Source: Candidatus Villigracilis saccharophilus (GTDB lineage Bacteria; Chloroflexota; Anaerolineae; Anaerolineales; Villigracilaceae). Taken from it: a DNA stretch of 64,000 nt. The notes beneath the pieces were generated by a model. It was given only the letters and a program-made list of their open reading frames with translations. It was not told the DNA's origin and did not search any database. The stretch lies in contig JADJNA010000026.1 in assembly GCA_016709305.1 (NCBI GenBank), positions 1-64,000 on the forward strand. Reading direction: 5' to 3'. Shown in pieces: positions 1 to 8,841 of the stretch. The translations under genes were made by a program, and so were the position numbers. Positions within the stretch are counted from its first letter, which is position 1; each line of letters begins with the position of its first letter.

Positions 1-136
1 CACGAATAACCAAATGTCAATCTAGAAAGATTGGAATTTCGTTTTTCTTTCAGTGGTTGTGTTCATATCCTGTTTCTGGTTGTTATATAATACCTATACA
101 ACCCTACTAGCTGGCGAAATTTTGGCACAAGATGCG

Positions 137-159
137 TCTTATGGGGATTGGACACAGTT
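137..159 (+). repeat. Direct repeat, copy 1
   Basis: This 23-base segment (TCTTATGGGGATT, two variable bases, then ACACAGTT) recurs in the same orientation at 1407-1429 with two mismatches. The copies lie 1,270 bases apart and bracket the broken nucleotidyltransferase module, so they could be the duplicated ends of an inserted unit. The flanks do not match. No coding region is convincing in bases 1-196. Confidence 0.55.
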
Positions 160-196
160 TACTTTTCCCCCAAACAGGCGTCATCTTGAAAACGGG

Positions 197-800
197 TTAT
201 ATAGAAATAAGGATTTTTATACAATGGTGTCTAGCATTTCCTCCAAACAGAACCCAATCCCAGTTGGTTAACCATTCTTCGATATACCCAAACTCAAGTT
301 GATTTTTTTCGCTTGAAGAATCGCTGCAATATCCCGGGCATGTTTGGGTTGCCCACTCAATCCCAAATACATGAGCTTGTAAGGAATCAAGTCCTCCGGG
401 AATGAACATATACCTTCCCAATAGGCGGACCATAATCAACAATTGTCCTTCTTTGAAATGCGCTCTGCCGAAGTGTGTCGCCATCCGCATCAAATATATG
501 TCCGCTTTGAGACCGCTGTACATATGGATCGCATTCAACGGAATGTCTGCCCGGTCTTCCATCATTGTATCAAAATAATGTCGGCTGGGACGAGCATTTT
601 CTTTTCTCAAGTTCCTTGGAAAACTTGCCAATCGCCTTGATGGGCAGGTTAATGACAATATCCAAGTCTTGAGTTGCCCGTGGTTCACCCAAGCCCACTC
701 CAGCTATCGCACCGCCGATCATATATTCGATTCCAGAAGCCTTGAGTGCTTCAAGAATGAGTTTGAGAAAATCAGTAATGTCTAGTGGTTTATCATTCAT
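197..800 (-). pseudogene. Nucleotidyltransferase (AbiEii/MNT-like), frameshifted
   Basis: The first 60-odd residues, from the ATG at 798-800, are a good nucleotidyltransferase start: a GG motif in IGGAIAGVG, then GEPRATQDLDIVINL with the metal-binding DLD. After about residue 65 the reading moves to another frame (RADIPLNAIHMYSGLKADIYL), and further shifts are needed to read DLIPYKLMYLG, KHARDIAAILQA and LDFGYIEEW-type segments that belong to the same family. At least three indels break it. The preceding gene ends at 793, overlapping this start by 8 bases, so the two form an operon. Such enzymes often serve as toxins of type IV toxin-antitoxin pairs; that role is inference. Whether the breaks are decay or sequence error cannot be decided here. 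Confidence 0.6.
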
Positions 801-1330
801 AGTATGTACGCTCGTTGTAATGCCATGCGATTGGCTTCCTGGGGAGTAAGTCGTGGATTTTCCAAATGGATTCGATAGGGCCACCACCTTTCCGGGCAGT
901 ATCGCTAATGGCACATCCCTGTCGAAAGCGGGCTGCAGCAGATAGCTGGTGGTAAATATCAATCTGGCGCTGATCTGCTTCAGCAGCACTAGCTTTCACT
1001 ATTTGCTGGAATTCGGGCGATAATGCCGATTGTCCACGAAGGTAGTAACCAAGATGTTCCCTATTACGACTATAATCCAAGATGTAATTGGCAGCTGAAA
1101 TGCCCTTTGACCACACGCATATCACGGTAAAAACATCCTCCCATGCAGCTATTCCAAAACAATTCCTTCCAAGCCTGTATTCAACCCTGGCTATTAATTG
1201 AGCGCAGAGTAAGGTAGCGTTCATTCCATAGAATTTGAAGAAGAGAGGTGCGACGGGCGGTGGTGATATCACGCTGGATGGCATCTTGGAATATAACCTC
1301 AGTGGCTTTGCGGGAAAATGTGATATTCAT
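793..1330 (-). pseudogene. Conserved hypothetical partner of the nucleotidyltransferase, frameshifted
   Basis: Translation from the ATG at 1328-1330 gives MNITFSRKATEVIFQDAIQ and then an Arg-rich stretch up to about 1210, where a frameshift leads into SQLIARVEYRLGR-like sequence and then ILDYSRNREHLGYYLRG. A second pair of shifts around 1100-1135 would restore DVFYRDMRVVKGHFS. The C-terminal half (ALSPEFQQIVKASAAEADQ, ISDTARK) is in one clean frame to the stop. I do not recognise the family. Its position immediately before a nucleotidyltransferase, overlapping it by 8 bases, and the palindrome in front of it suggest the regulatory/antitoxin-like half of a two-gene module. That is inference from context only. 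Confidence 0.5.
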
Positions 1331-1340
1331 CATACCTGTA

Positions 1341-1368
1341 TTATACCTGATTTATAAATCAGGTATAA
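1341..1368. promoter_or_regulatory. 28-bp perfect palindrome, probable operator
   Basis: A perfect 28-base inverted repeat with half site TTATACCTGATTTA. It begins 11 bases upstream of the start codon at 1330, and a further ATACCTG half site lies at 1332-1338 between the palindrome and that start. This arrangement is typical of an autoregulated operator/promoter, here for the minus-strand two-gene module. Regulator identity is inferred from position only. Confidence 0.6.
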
Positions 1369-1406
1369 ATATTTGTCGCAATTTCCTCAGTTGTGATATT
1401 CCTGTA

Positions 1407-1429
1407 TCTTATGGGGATTTCACACAGTT
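1407..1429 (+). repeat. Direct repeat, copy 2
   Basis: Second copy of the 23-base repeat at 137-159, with two mismatches in the middle. It lies just outside the palindrome on the upstream side of the two-gene module. Confidence 0.55.
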
Positions 1430-1463
1430 GGTGCATCTGAGAGCCAGAAATTCAAGAGCGTAA

Positions 1464-1625
1464 ACACCCTCACGCCTACAGTACGCGTTTGAGAACATGA
1501 AGGTAGAAACCCTTGTGATGGTGGCGGATGAGAATTAGCATGCCGCCGGATTATACGAGTCGCTCGGTTTTCAACCCAGGGAACATCAGGTTGGAGTTGA
1601 TTGGTGGAAGAAAAGCGGGCAGTGA
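1464..1625 (+). pseudogene. GNAT acetyltransferase 3' remnant
   Basis: One frame reads QYAFENMKVETLVMVADEN, a stop codon, then HAAGLYESLGFQPREHQVG and a short tail ending at a TGA. The sequence N-x-A-x-x-LYESLGF is the hallmark of the acetyl-CoA-binding C-terminal half of GNAT N-acetyltransferases. Only this last third is present, it has an in-frame TAG at about 1536, and no upstream half is found, so the gene is dead. The remaining bases up to 1758 hold nothing I can identify. Confidence 0.65.
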
Positions 1626-1758
1626 GTGCAGGACCCTGTTTCACATCAACGACGTATCAGTGCCCATCGGGGAAATAAGGATGCCTCTGGCGTCTCCCAT
1701 AAATGCAGGCTAACAAAAATCTGTCGGGCGATGAGGCGCGACACAGAACCGACGCCCG

Positions 1759-2871
1759 TTACATGTCACTGGTGATCCTGCCCCATTCCAGAATGGGTAA
1801 TTTTCCGAACCTGCCCCAATCGGCCAGGACCACGGCGGTGTTTCGAGGCAGGTTCGCGCAACCCCTTTTGACAGCCTGACGAACCCAGCGTGTGCTTAAC
1901 TGCGTGTACACCAGGCGGACCCCGGTTATGGCGCAAAACTTCACGGCCTGGTTCAATCGAAAGGCTGTGACGTTTGTGATCTGGTCAATGCTCCGATGTT
2001 CATCCCCGACTTCCAGCCAGAAAAGTGTTTCATAACCCTGGGCCCGGCCCCAGGCCAAACCATCCGGGATCACGCGCGAACCCGGAATGCGCACTTCGCT
2101 CCAGCCGGTCCATATCCTGGCCAGCGGCCAGGCGGATTGTAGCCAGGCGGTCCAGAGGCGTGCTAAACGGCGGTGTTTGCTCCCGATCTGCCACAGGTAC
2201 GCCTCGCGTCGGGTGCGAAAGCTCACTCCTTTTGGGACAACCCAGCTTTGCAAGGCCAGGTGTCTTCCGCGCGGCAGGATGTGCCAGAGCGGGAAGGGGT
2301 CGTTCTGCCGCGGTCTGAAAAGACGGCGATGTAGTCTGTGTCCGGTTTTATACACGACCAGCCCCCTGCAGGACAGATCTGCCAGAACAGTTTTGGTCTT
2401 TTCCAGATCCAGGCCGGCCAGGGCCGCGATCTCAATGTCATTTCCTTTGATCATCCTGCCCAGAGCCTGCAGGCAGCGCAGTTCGGACAGCGGCAGGTCT
2501 GGTATAACTTCATCTGAAACAGGTGGCGCGGGCGGACAGGAATACAGCAGGGTGGGAGGGGATGAAAAGTCCAGATAATGGACCGTGATACCCGCGCGGG
2601 TCACGGCATATGGCAGTGGAAGCCTGTTTTTCAGAGCGTTGTGGACTTCGGCCGCGAACCACTCTCCGGGGCCATCGACCTGTATCCAGACCGAAGCGCT
2701 GGACCTTATTTTTTCCAGTTGGGTCAGCATGCGGCGCAGCGGTTCTTTATAATAGAAGGGAGGCAGGCAGGCCAGCGCGGAGACGCGCAGGATAAAGGTG
2801 TCCGACCAGCCGTCTTCGAAGCGCAGGCTGGTCCAGTCTGAAAAGGTGATGTTTCCGATGCGGACCGTCAC
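1759..2871 (-). CDS. Replication-relaxation-like protein
   Basis: A soluble protein of 370 residues starting at a GTG. The middle (about residues 128-175) looks like a winged helix: LRCLQALGRMIKGNDIEIAA followed by a GLDLEKTKTVLADLSCRG recognition-helix-like segment. The C-terminal third has IPDGLAW and FWLEVGDEH, an arrangement resembling the PD-(D/E)xK-like domain of replication-relaxation proteins carried by mobile elements. It is the last gene of the minus-strand operon, three bases after the peptidase stop. Family assignment is tentative. The DNA-related role fits neighbours that resemble conjugation components. Confidence 0.4.
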   Translation of the reverse strand: MTVRIGNITFSDWTSLRFEDGWSDTFILRVSALACLPPFYYKEPLRRMLTQLEKIRSSASVWIQVDGPGEWFAAEVHNALKNRLPLPYAVTRAGITVHYLDFSSPPTLLYSCPPAPPVSDEVIPDLPLSELRCLQALGRMIKGNDIEIAALAGLDLEKTKTVLADLSCRGLVVYKTGHRLHRRLFRPRQNDPFPLWHILPRGRHLALQSWVVPKGVSFRTRREAYLWQIGSKHRRLARLWTAWLQSAWPLARIWTGWSEVRIPGSRVIPDGLAWGRAQGYETLFWLEVGDEHRSIDQITNVTAFRLNQAVKFCAITGVRLVYTQLSTRWVRQAVKRGCANLPRNTAVVLADWGRFGKLPILEWGRITSDM

Positions 2872-2874
2872 GCG

Positions 2875-3576
2875 TCAGTCCGAACAGCCGATGGGGATGA
2901 TCTCGTCTTCTGTGAAGTAGGCGCGCGGGTCGAGCCAGACGAAACTGCCCGCCTCGGTCCTGTGCTTGATGCCGTAATGCAAATGCCCGCCCGTGCTGTT
3001 GCCGGTATTGCCGCTCAACCCGATCAAGTCGCCGTATTCCAGGACGTCGCCCTCGGACACCTCAACGCTGCTCAGGTGTGCCAGCCAGACCTGGTAGCCA
3101 TCATTCTCGACCACAACCAGATTCCCCCACGGTCCATTTTCCGCCGCCCAGACCACCTGGCCGGCGATGGTCGTGTAGATCGGCGTGCCTTCATTCACAG
3201 GCAGGTCAACCCCGCTGTGACTCTCGTAGCTTGGATCGTGAAAGACACAACCCAGCAACGGTTTGTCATACCACGTGCTCCAGTGCTGAATGGGTCCCTT
3301 CATCGGCACGCCGTGCACGCTGGACTCGGAACCGACATATTCTGCCCAGCGCACGGCGCTGATGCCGGCTGCGGAGGATGGGGGCCGCGACCCGTTGTCG
3401 GCCGATTCTGAATGCTGGGGGATATCCAGCATCCAATCGGTCACACTCTTTTGCGCCCAGGGAGGCAATTGGGGAATGGTGAGCGCGACCAGGGTCACAT
3501 ATCCGATGACAAAGGCAGTCCCGCATACGAACGGGACTGCCAGCATCGCGATCGTGAAACGCAGGATGCCTTTCAC
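2875..3576 (-). CDS. M23 family metallopeptidase, membrane-anchored
   Basis: A 233-residue LytM-type peptidoglycan hydrolase. An N-terminal hydrophobic segment (about residues 7-33) anchors or exports it. The catalytic domain shows the zinc ligands HSGVD (H-x3-D) and HLHYG, plus the family signature GLSGNTGNSTGGHLHYG. The GTG start directly follows the TAA of the upstream gene, so it is translationally coupled. In conjugation and pilus loci such enzymes open the cell wall for the apparatus. Here it lies between a TadB-like platform gene and a replication-relaxation-like gene, which supports that role by context. Confidence 0.85.
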   Translation of the reverse strand: MKGILRFTIAMLAVPFVCGTAFVIGYVTLVALTIPQLPPWAQKSVTDWMLDIPQHSESADNGSRPPSSAAGISAVRWAEYVGSESSVHGVPMKGPIQHWSTWYDKPLLGCVFHDPSYESHSGVDLPVNEGTPIYTTIAGQVVWAAENGPWGNLVVVENDGYQVWLAHLSSVEVSEGDVLEYGDLIGLSGNTGNSTGGHLHYGIKHRTEAGSFVWLDPRAYFTEDEIIPIGCSD

Positions 3577-4509
3577 TTACAGGACTCTGCCCATGCGGTC
3601 CATGCGGATCTCGCCTTGCTGACCGGGTTGTAATCCCATCGAGGCTTCGATCGATAATCCATTGCGGATCATGCGCATCGAGAGCCAGTATGAAACACCC
3701 GAGCCGATCATGACCGGGGATAATAACAGGGGATTGGCGGAATACAACCTGCCTGTCTCGGGAGTCGTGATCGCGATCACGACAAGGACGGAAGGCGGAA
3801 AGAGTGCCAGGAATTTAGCCTGCCACTCCACTCCTTTGGCCGCAGCGCGGGCACGTGATAATACTTCCACCACGGTTCCCAATGTCTTACGCAGCGAGGC
3901 TACCAGCGGTCCGATCTCGATGCGGCCTTCGATGGACGCGAGTAATGAAGTGGCCACGATATCCACTGCGGGATTGTCCCAGATGGTTGTCCATTCCCGC
4001 ACAGCCAGCGCGGCTTCGTCAGCCGGCGCGCTGCGCAGGCGCACCACCAGATCGTTCAACACCAGCCTGCCATCCGGTCCGACCGCCTGCGCGGCATCAT
4101 TCAGCGCGTCCCCCAAAGGCCTGCCCTGTGACAGCAGAGTCTCAACCACACTCAGTCCGCGCAAAATATCCCTGGCCTGCTTCAGGCGAAACTCCTGGCG
4201 CTTATCAGATAACGACCCCGCATACAGCAGCCCGCCGGCGATCGCGAATAGCAGCGCGGGGAAGACGCCCAGGAATATTCCGCCGGTCAGTCCGGCGCCG
4301 ACCCAGGCTAGAAAGCCATATAGGATCTGATTGAAGGTCAGGCCTGTGCCCGTTTGCTGCGCGAACTTTTCGGGATCAAATATTTTCTGCGGCTGCGCGA
4401 TACCCATCGCGCGCGCCATGCCGGCTTCATCCACACTGCGCCGCCAGCCGAACGCGATCGGGATGGCCGCCAGCGCCAGAGCGCCGATCAGGGATAATAA
4501 GGTTTCCAT
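3577..4509 (-). CDS. TadB-like type II/IV secretion platform protein
   Basis: Integral membrane protein of the T2SSF/TadB family, 310 residues from the ATG at 4507-4509, which has AGGAG seven bases upstream. A longer reading to 4584 would overlap the preceding gene and lacks a ribosome site. It has an N-terminal membrane segment, a pair near residues 65-105, a cytoplasmic helical domain (QARDILRGLSVVETLLSQGR) and two C-terminal membrane helices around KFLALFPPSVLVVIAITTP. The family forms the inner-membrane platform on which a TadA-type ATPase acts. It pairs with the TadC-like gene at 26608-27489. No ATPase gene of the TadA/CpaF family is visible nearby. Confidence 0.7.
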   Translation of the reverse strand: METLLSLIGALALAAIPIAFGWRRSVDEAGMARAMGIAQPQKIFDPEKFAQQTGTGLTFNQILYGFLAWVGAGLTGGIFLGVFPALLFAIAGGLLYAGSLSDKRQEFRLKQARDILRGLSVVETLLSQGRPLGDALNDAAQAVGPDGRLVLNDLVVRLRSAPADEAALAVREWTTIWDNPAVDIVATSLLASIEGRIEIGPLVASLRKTLGTVVEVLSRARAAAKGVEWQAKFLALFPPSVLVVIAITTPETGRLYSANPLLLSPVMIGSGVSYWLSMRMIRNGLSIEASMGLQPGQQGEIRMDRMGRVL

Positions 4510-4519
4510 TTTATTGCTC

Positions 4520-4966
4520 CTACTTGAACCAGATGGATAATTCCGCGGCTCCGCCATGCGCAAGCCAGTCCGCGAAATAGACACCGACGACCCCCAGAAG
4601 AACGGTCAGCAGTGGATAGACTCCGACTTCGTCCCAGGCCAGATCGACGGGTAGAAAAAAGGTCAGCGGATCGAAGGATGGCGAGCTGCGTTCTTTTTTT
4701 TGTGTTTGTGGATTTTCAGTGGTACGGGTTGCTGCCTGCTGATTAACATACTTGCGACTTTGCCTTGCATACCGAAAGCGGCGTGATAGCCAGACTTCCG
4801 GCGGAACACGGTCGGGTCCAAGGCGCAGCAGCGCCAGCGCCATGAAGAGGACCAACACCACAAATCCAACCACCAGCCTGCCCACAAAAGAAAGGGGCAG
4901 GAATAAACACAGCACGGCCAGCAATGCGCCGCCGCCCAGGATGCCAAGATCACGGTCATTGAACAT
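4520..4966 (-). CDS. PrgI/VirB3-like membrane protein
   Basis: A 148-residue protein with two adjacent N-terminal hydrophobic helices (residues about 8-48), then a basic segment PPEVWLSRRFRYARQSRKYV, a polar stretch, and a C-terminal hydrophobic helix. The layout of two short helices followed by P-x-x-W-L-x-R-R-x-R-Y resembles PrgI/VirB3-type proteins of type IV secretion systems. It lies in the operon between a VirB2-like gene and the TadB-like gene, which fits. Sequence similarity is short, so the call is moderate. Confidence 0.45.
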   Translation of the reverse strand: MFNDRDLGILGGGALLAVLCLFLPLSFVGRLVVGFVVLVLFMALALLRLGPDRVPPEVWLSRRFRYARQSRKYVNQQAATRTTENPQTQKKERSSPSFDPLTFFLPVDLAWDEVGVYPLLTVLLGVVGVYFADWLAHGGAAELSIWFK

Positions 4967-4972
4967 GGTTAC

Positions 4973-5239
4973 CTAAAAGGGCGCTGCCGGCTGGAAGCTC
5001 TTGAGCATCTCGCCGATCTGCGGCAGGAACAGGAAGGCGAACAACACAATGATCACCAGCCCCACGACTCCGATGATGGCCATCGAGGTCATGCGGCTGG
5101 CACCAAAGGCCGCCCCGGCTGTGCCTTGCAGGACATAATACAGACCGCCCAGCAGCGCCACGACGATCAAGAGGCCGGCCATGAAAGCCCAGGCGTCACG
5201 GGCGATGGCGAGGATCTGTTGCAGAATGGGATCAAACAT
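4973..5239 (-). CDS. VirB2/TrbC-like small membrane protein
   Basis: An 88-residue protein with two hydrophobic helices (about residues 15-38 and 50-75) separated by a small Gly/Ala loop (GTAGAAFGAS), the topology of VirB2/TrbC pilin-like subunits. It has no clear signal peptide. The start has an AAGGAGAAAAAA ribosome site. It is a clear relative of the next protein upstream (5258-5740): both have AxxA-rich first helices, an AG-x-x-GA loop, and LFAFL-x-x-PQI at the end of helix two. The two genes therefore arose by tandem duplication. Confidence 0.5.
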   Translation of the reverse strand: MFDPILQQILAIARDAWAFMAGLLIVVALLGGLYYVLQGTAGAAFGASRMTSMAIIGVVGLVIIVLFAFLFLPQIGEMLKSFQPAAPF

Positions 5240-5257
5240 TTTTTTCTCCTTGAAGAA

Positions 5258-5740
5258 CTAACAGGTTCCGAGGAACCAGGCGCCCAGAGGGATGGCCAGA
5301 CTCGCCAGGAGCATGCCAAAGATCGCTTCGGCACATTCGATCAGCGCGTGAGCGAAGGAGGAGCTCCCGCCGATTGAGGCAGACAGGGCGGAAAGAAAGG
5401 CTGCCTTCAACATGCGCAGCGCCGCGAGTCCCCCGATCAACGCGGAGGCAAAGGTTCCCAGTTCACTGATCGGTCCGCAGCCGGAGGCGTTTGGAAGGGA
5501 GGATTGCAATGCGGATACGATCTGCGGGATCCCAAGAAAGGCAAACAATCCGATCAGCATGACCGACAACAATGCCGAAACTGATTCCCAGACCCACAGG
5601 TTCGCGCCCAACACGCCTGCCGCGCTGACTCGCAGTACCTGCGCGATGCCGGCCAGTAGAACAAATGCAAGCAATGCGCCTGCCAGAGCCATCCAGGCTT
5701 CACGCAGAAAAGTCAGTAATAATGAAGAGGCTTCATTCAT
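5258..5740 (-). CDS. VirB2-like membrane protein with C-terminal extension
   Basis: 160 residues from the ATG at 5738-5740, which overlaps the end of the helicase-like gene (ATGAATGA), indicating translational coupling. The first 85 residues match the 88-residue neighbour in layout and motifs (LREAWMALAGALLA, AAGVLGAN, LFAFLGIPQI). The extra 75 residues add two more hydrophobic stretches and a few cysteines (NASGCGP, ALIECAEA). It may be a divergent pilin-like or channel subunit. Function is inferred from topology and neighbours only. Confidence 0.45.
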   Translation of the reverse strand: MNEASSLLLTFLREAWMALAGALLAFVLLAGIAQVLRVSAAGVLGANLWVWESVSALLSVMLIGLFAFLGIPQIVSALQSSLPNASGCGPISELGTFASALIGGLAALRMLKAAFLSALSASIGGSSSFAHALIECAEAIFGMLLASLAIPLGAWFLGTC

Positions 5741-6689
5741 AAGGCAGATCCATTGGCGCGTGTTTATGAAATTCATCCGCAAGGGCGGGATAAAAACGTT
5801 CCCCCCAGAACTGCATCGGGAATCTGCGGATCGGGCCGGTGCGGTCTTTGAGGGTCAGGACTTCCAGGGGCGTGCATTCACATTTCTGCACATCTCCTTT
5901 CCGTCGAACCACCAGCACGCGGTCGGCTTCATACGGGACGCGCTCGTCGCCCAGCAAAGCCGACAGGTCATCGCCATCATTGAAGTTCTTTGCCTTCAAG
6001 GCGGCCGCTGCGATGACAGCCCAGCCATGCTGCTGCGCCATCTCCCGCAAAGACGCGGCTGCCTCCCCGCTGCGTCCCTCGGTATTCAGCATGCCTGTCA
6101 GTCCGATGACCGGTACGCGGTTGAGATAATCCACTGCGATCAGGGCGGGACCTTTCACGGGAAAGGCATAATCATGGATGAGCATGTCCTCCAGGGCGCG
6201 CACGGTATCTTCCTGTGAATTCAAGGACAGCAGCACCGCTTCACTTGCGCGCGCAAGAGTGGCCTCCACTTTTTCCAGCGGCGCTTTTTTATGCGGGCCG
6301 CTGGTCATGGCTTCCACTTGCAGCAGGAGTCGATAGCGCAGTTCCTGGGAGGTGTGCTCGTAGCATCCGATCACGGCAGGGAAGCGCGCGGCAGCCGCTT
6401 CGAACAACATGCGCAGCAGCCAGGAAGTCTTGCCGATGCCGGGCGCTGCGGCAAGCAAGGTCAGACCGCCGCCCCAGAAGGTCAGACCGGCAAAAAGTCC
6501 AAAGGGAATGTAGGGTTGGGGATGGCCCAGGGTTCCAGAGCGCGGCATATCCTCATGATATGCAATTGTGGGCAGGGGAGGTCGCTTGCTGTCGCTAGCC
6601 TGCTTCCCTGACTTATGCTTAATATTTTTCTTTTGAATGCGTAGATAAAAAACTTCCACCCATCCCCGGATCTTCGTTCCGTTTAGCAA
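5733..6689 (-). CDS. DnaB-like/RecA-fold ATPase
   Basis: RecA-fold ATPase of the DnaB C-terminal/AAA_25 type. Walker A is AAAPGIGKTSW, Walker B is ALIAVDYLNRVP, and the C-terminal LKDRTGPIRRFPMQF followed by RFYP matches the closing strands of DnaB-like helicases (K-x-R-x-G). A stretch VIAAAALKAKNF occupies the sensor position. The N-terminal DnaB domain is absent, so this is a stand-alone motor domain of about 270-318 residues. The listed start is a TTG without a good ribosome site; the ATG at 6545 is an alternative. It is the first gene of the operon running to 1759 and, apart from ParA, the only non-ABC ATPase seen in the accessory block. Confidence 0.65.
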   Translation of the reverse strand: MLNGTKIRGWVEVFYLRIQKKNIKHKSGKQASDSKRPPLPTIAYHEDMPRSGTLGHPQPYIPFGLFAGLTFWGGGLTLLAAAPGIGKTSWLLRMLFEAAAARFPAVIGCYEHTSQELRYRLLLQVEAMTSGPHKKAPLEKVEATLARASEAVLLSLNSQEDTVRALEDMLIHDYAFPVKGPALIAVDYLNRVPVIGLTGMLNTEGRSGEAAASLREMAQQHGWAVIAAAALKAKNFNDGDDLSALLGDERVPYEADRVLVVRRKGDVQKCECTPLEVLTLKDRTGPIRRFPMQFWGERFYPALADEFHKHAPMDLPYE

Positions 6690-6843
6690 ATCCGTTTTTA
6701 TGCGTTTTATACAGCGTCGGGTTGTATAATCTAAATAACAAACAATAAAAAATGCTGAGTGAATATATTATGCAATGCATGGCGCATGCCGAAAGCCTGC
6801 TGCCTCTCATCATTCACGGTGTTTTTTCGAGGACGCTTTTAGG

Positions 6844-8841
6844 ATGAATTACTATTACGCGTTTGCCCTCCTGATCTCTGCAGCCACTTCTTTCGGGATC
6901 ACGCTTATCGCATGGAAACGCCGGACTGCGCCAGGCGCGGTCGGCCTCATGCTCTTTATGCTTGCAGATACCGTCTGGGCGGCGACGTATGCTATGCGCT
7001 GGATGGTGATGGAACCTGTTGACCAGCTTTTATGGCTGGATGCAACTTATTTTGGGGTGGCATTTCACGTCACGTTTTTGATGATCTTCGCCCTGCAATT
7101 CACCGGACGCTCATCTCATCACCCGCCGTAATCTGATCCTTTCGGGCATTGTGCCCGTTATCACTTTATTACTGTTATGGACGGATCAATGGCATGGGTT
7201 GTTTTTTGGCGGGTATCATTCGACCGGCTCGATCCTCAATGGCGGACCCTGGTTCTGGTTTTTCGTCATTTATTCGTACACACTGATAGTCATCATCCTT
7301 GCCTTGTTTTTTCAGACATTTTTACGGGCCTCCGGGTTATATCGCCTGCAAACCGGGGCGATCCTCTTTGGGGCTTTTTGCCGATCTCAGGGAATGCACT
7401 CGGCCTGGCTGGTTTCAGCCCATTCCCCAATCTCGATCTAACACCTTTTATGTTCATTGTTTCCGGGTTGATCTACGCGTATGGTCTGTTCGGTTTTCGT
7501 ATGATGGATGTCGTCCCGGTCGCCCGTCACAAATTGGTGGATGAAATGAAGGACGGCGTGATCGTCCTGGATGCCAACAAGCGTATTGTGGACGTCAACC
7601 CGGCAGTGCAGCGGCTGATCGGGGTTTCGGACAGCGCGATCGGGCGTTCCTCCATTGAAGTTCTAAATGCGTGTCTGCATCTGGAGCAGGTCGGGGATAT
7701 TACCTCCTCCAGCTTGATAGACGTACGTGTTTCAGAAAATCCGCCCCGCGATGTTGAATTACAGATATCGCCGCTTTCTGACACACAGCAAAAGATCAGT
7801 GGACATCTGCTGATCTTGCATGAGATCACTGAACGCAAACAGCTGGAGGTAGAGAGGGAAAAGGCGAATATCAGATTGCGGACTCTTTCAGCTGCGATCG
7901 AACAGAGCCCTGTTACCACGGTCATTACTGATCTATCGGGAAATATTGTCTTCGTGAATCCAAGGTTCACAGAGACGACCGGCTACACGGCGGAAGAGGC
8001 GATCGGGAGTAATCCAAGGATCTTAAAAACCGAATTCAAACCCAGCGCAGAGTATAAGGAATTATGGGACACGATCCTTTCCGGACAAAGCTGGCATGGG
8101 GTATTTCATAACAAAAAGAAAAATGGCGACCTTTATTGGGAGTCGGCAACGATCTCGCCGGTCAAAGATGAGAAAGGTGCGGTCACGCACTTTCTGGCGG
8201 TGAAGGAAGACATCACGGATCGCAAGAGCGCGGAAGCTGAATTACGCCGTGCCCAGGATGACCTCGAAGCGGCTCATCGCGAACTCCAGCAATCCTTTGC
8301 GCGTGAACAGCAATTGGCGCGCATGGATGATCAAACGGGTATTAACAATCACCGTTTCCTGATGCAGCTTGCCGAACGCGAGTTCAATGTTGCCATGCGC
8401 TATCGACAGTCGTTTTCCATGATGTTCTTTGATGTTGATCATTTCAAACAAGTCAACGACACTTTCGGACACGAGATGGGGGATCAGGCGTTAAAAATGA
8501 CTATCAAAACCGTTTGTACCTGTCTCCGTTCTGCCGATCTGATCGGACGATACGGCGGTGACGAGTTCGTGATCCTGCTGCCGCATACCAGCGCGGAGGA
8601 CGCGCTGCCGCTTGCTGAACGGATCCATGCCGGCCTGGCCGCGTTGCAGTTGGATACCGAAAATGGGCCGCTAAGTCTCACGATCAGCATCGGGCTCGCT
8701 CAGCTAGATCATGACACCGCGCAAGCGGATACGGTGGAGTGTATTCTCCGTCGCGCCGATCAAGCTTTGTATGCAGCCAAACAAGCGGGACGAAATTGCA
8801 CCAGAATATTTGATCCAGACATTCCCGGTTCAATCAAATGA
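6844..8841 (+). CDS. Diguanylate cyclase with 7TM and PAS domains, two frameshifts
   Basis: About 665 residues when read across two single-base breaks. Residues 1-225 are a seven-helix membrane sensor of the HisKA_7TM type (ADTVWAATYAMRWMVM). Two PAS domains follow (MKDGVIVLDANKRIVDVNPA; NIVFVNPRFTETTGYTAEEA), then a coiled coil and a GGDEF domain. The catalytic motif GGDEF is intact (RYGGDEFVILL) and an RxxD inhibitory site (RSAD) lies five residues before it, so product inhibition by c-di-GMP is expected. Frame changes occur near 7111 and at the T run 7375-7379, where one more T restores FGAFLPISGNALG. Its TGA overlaps the next ATG (ATGA), coupling it to the HD-GYP gene. Confidence 0.85.

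Noticed and set aside
137..1429. Complete insertion sequence between the direct repeats
   Set aside because: No transposase reading or terminal inverted repeats; the contents are the nucleotidyltransferase module.
3662..4330. Long plus-strand frame opposite the TadB-like gene
   Set aside because: It mirrors codon bias of the minus-strand gene; composition (Ser/Arg/Pro-rich) and lack of a ribosome site mark it as a shadow.
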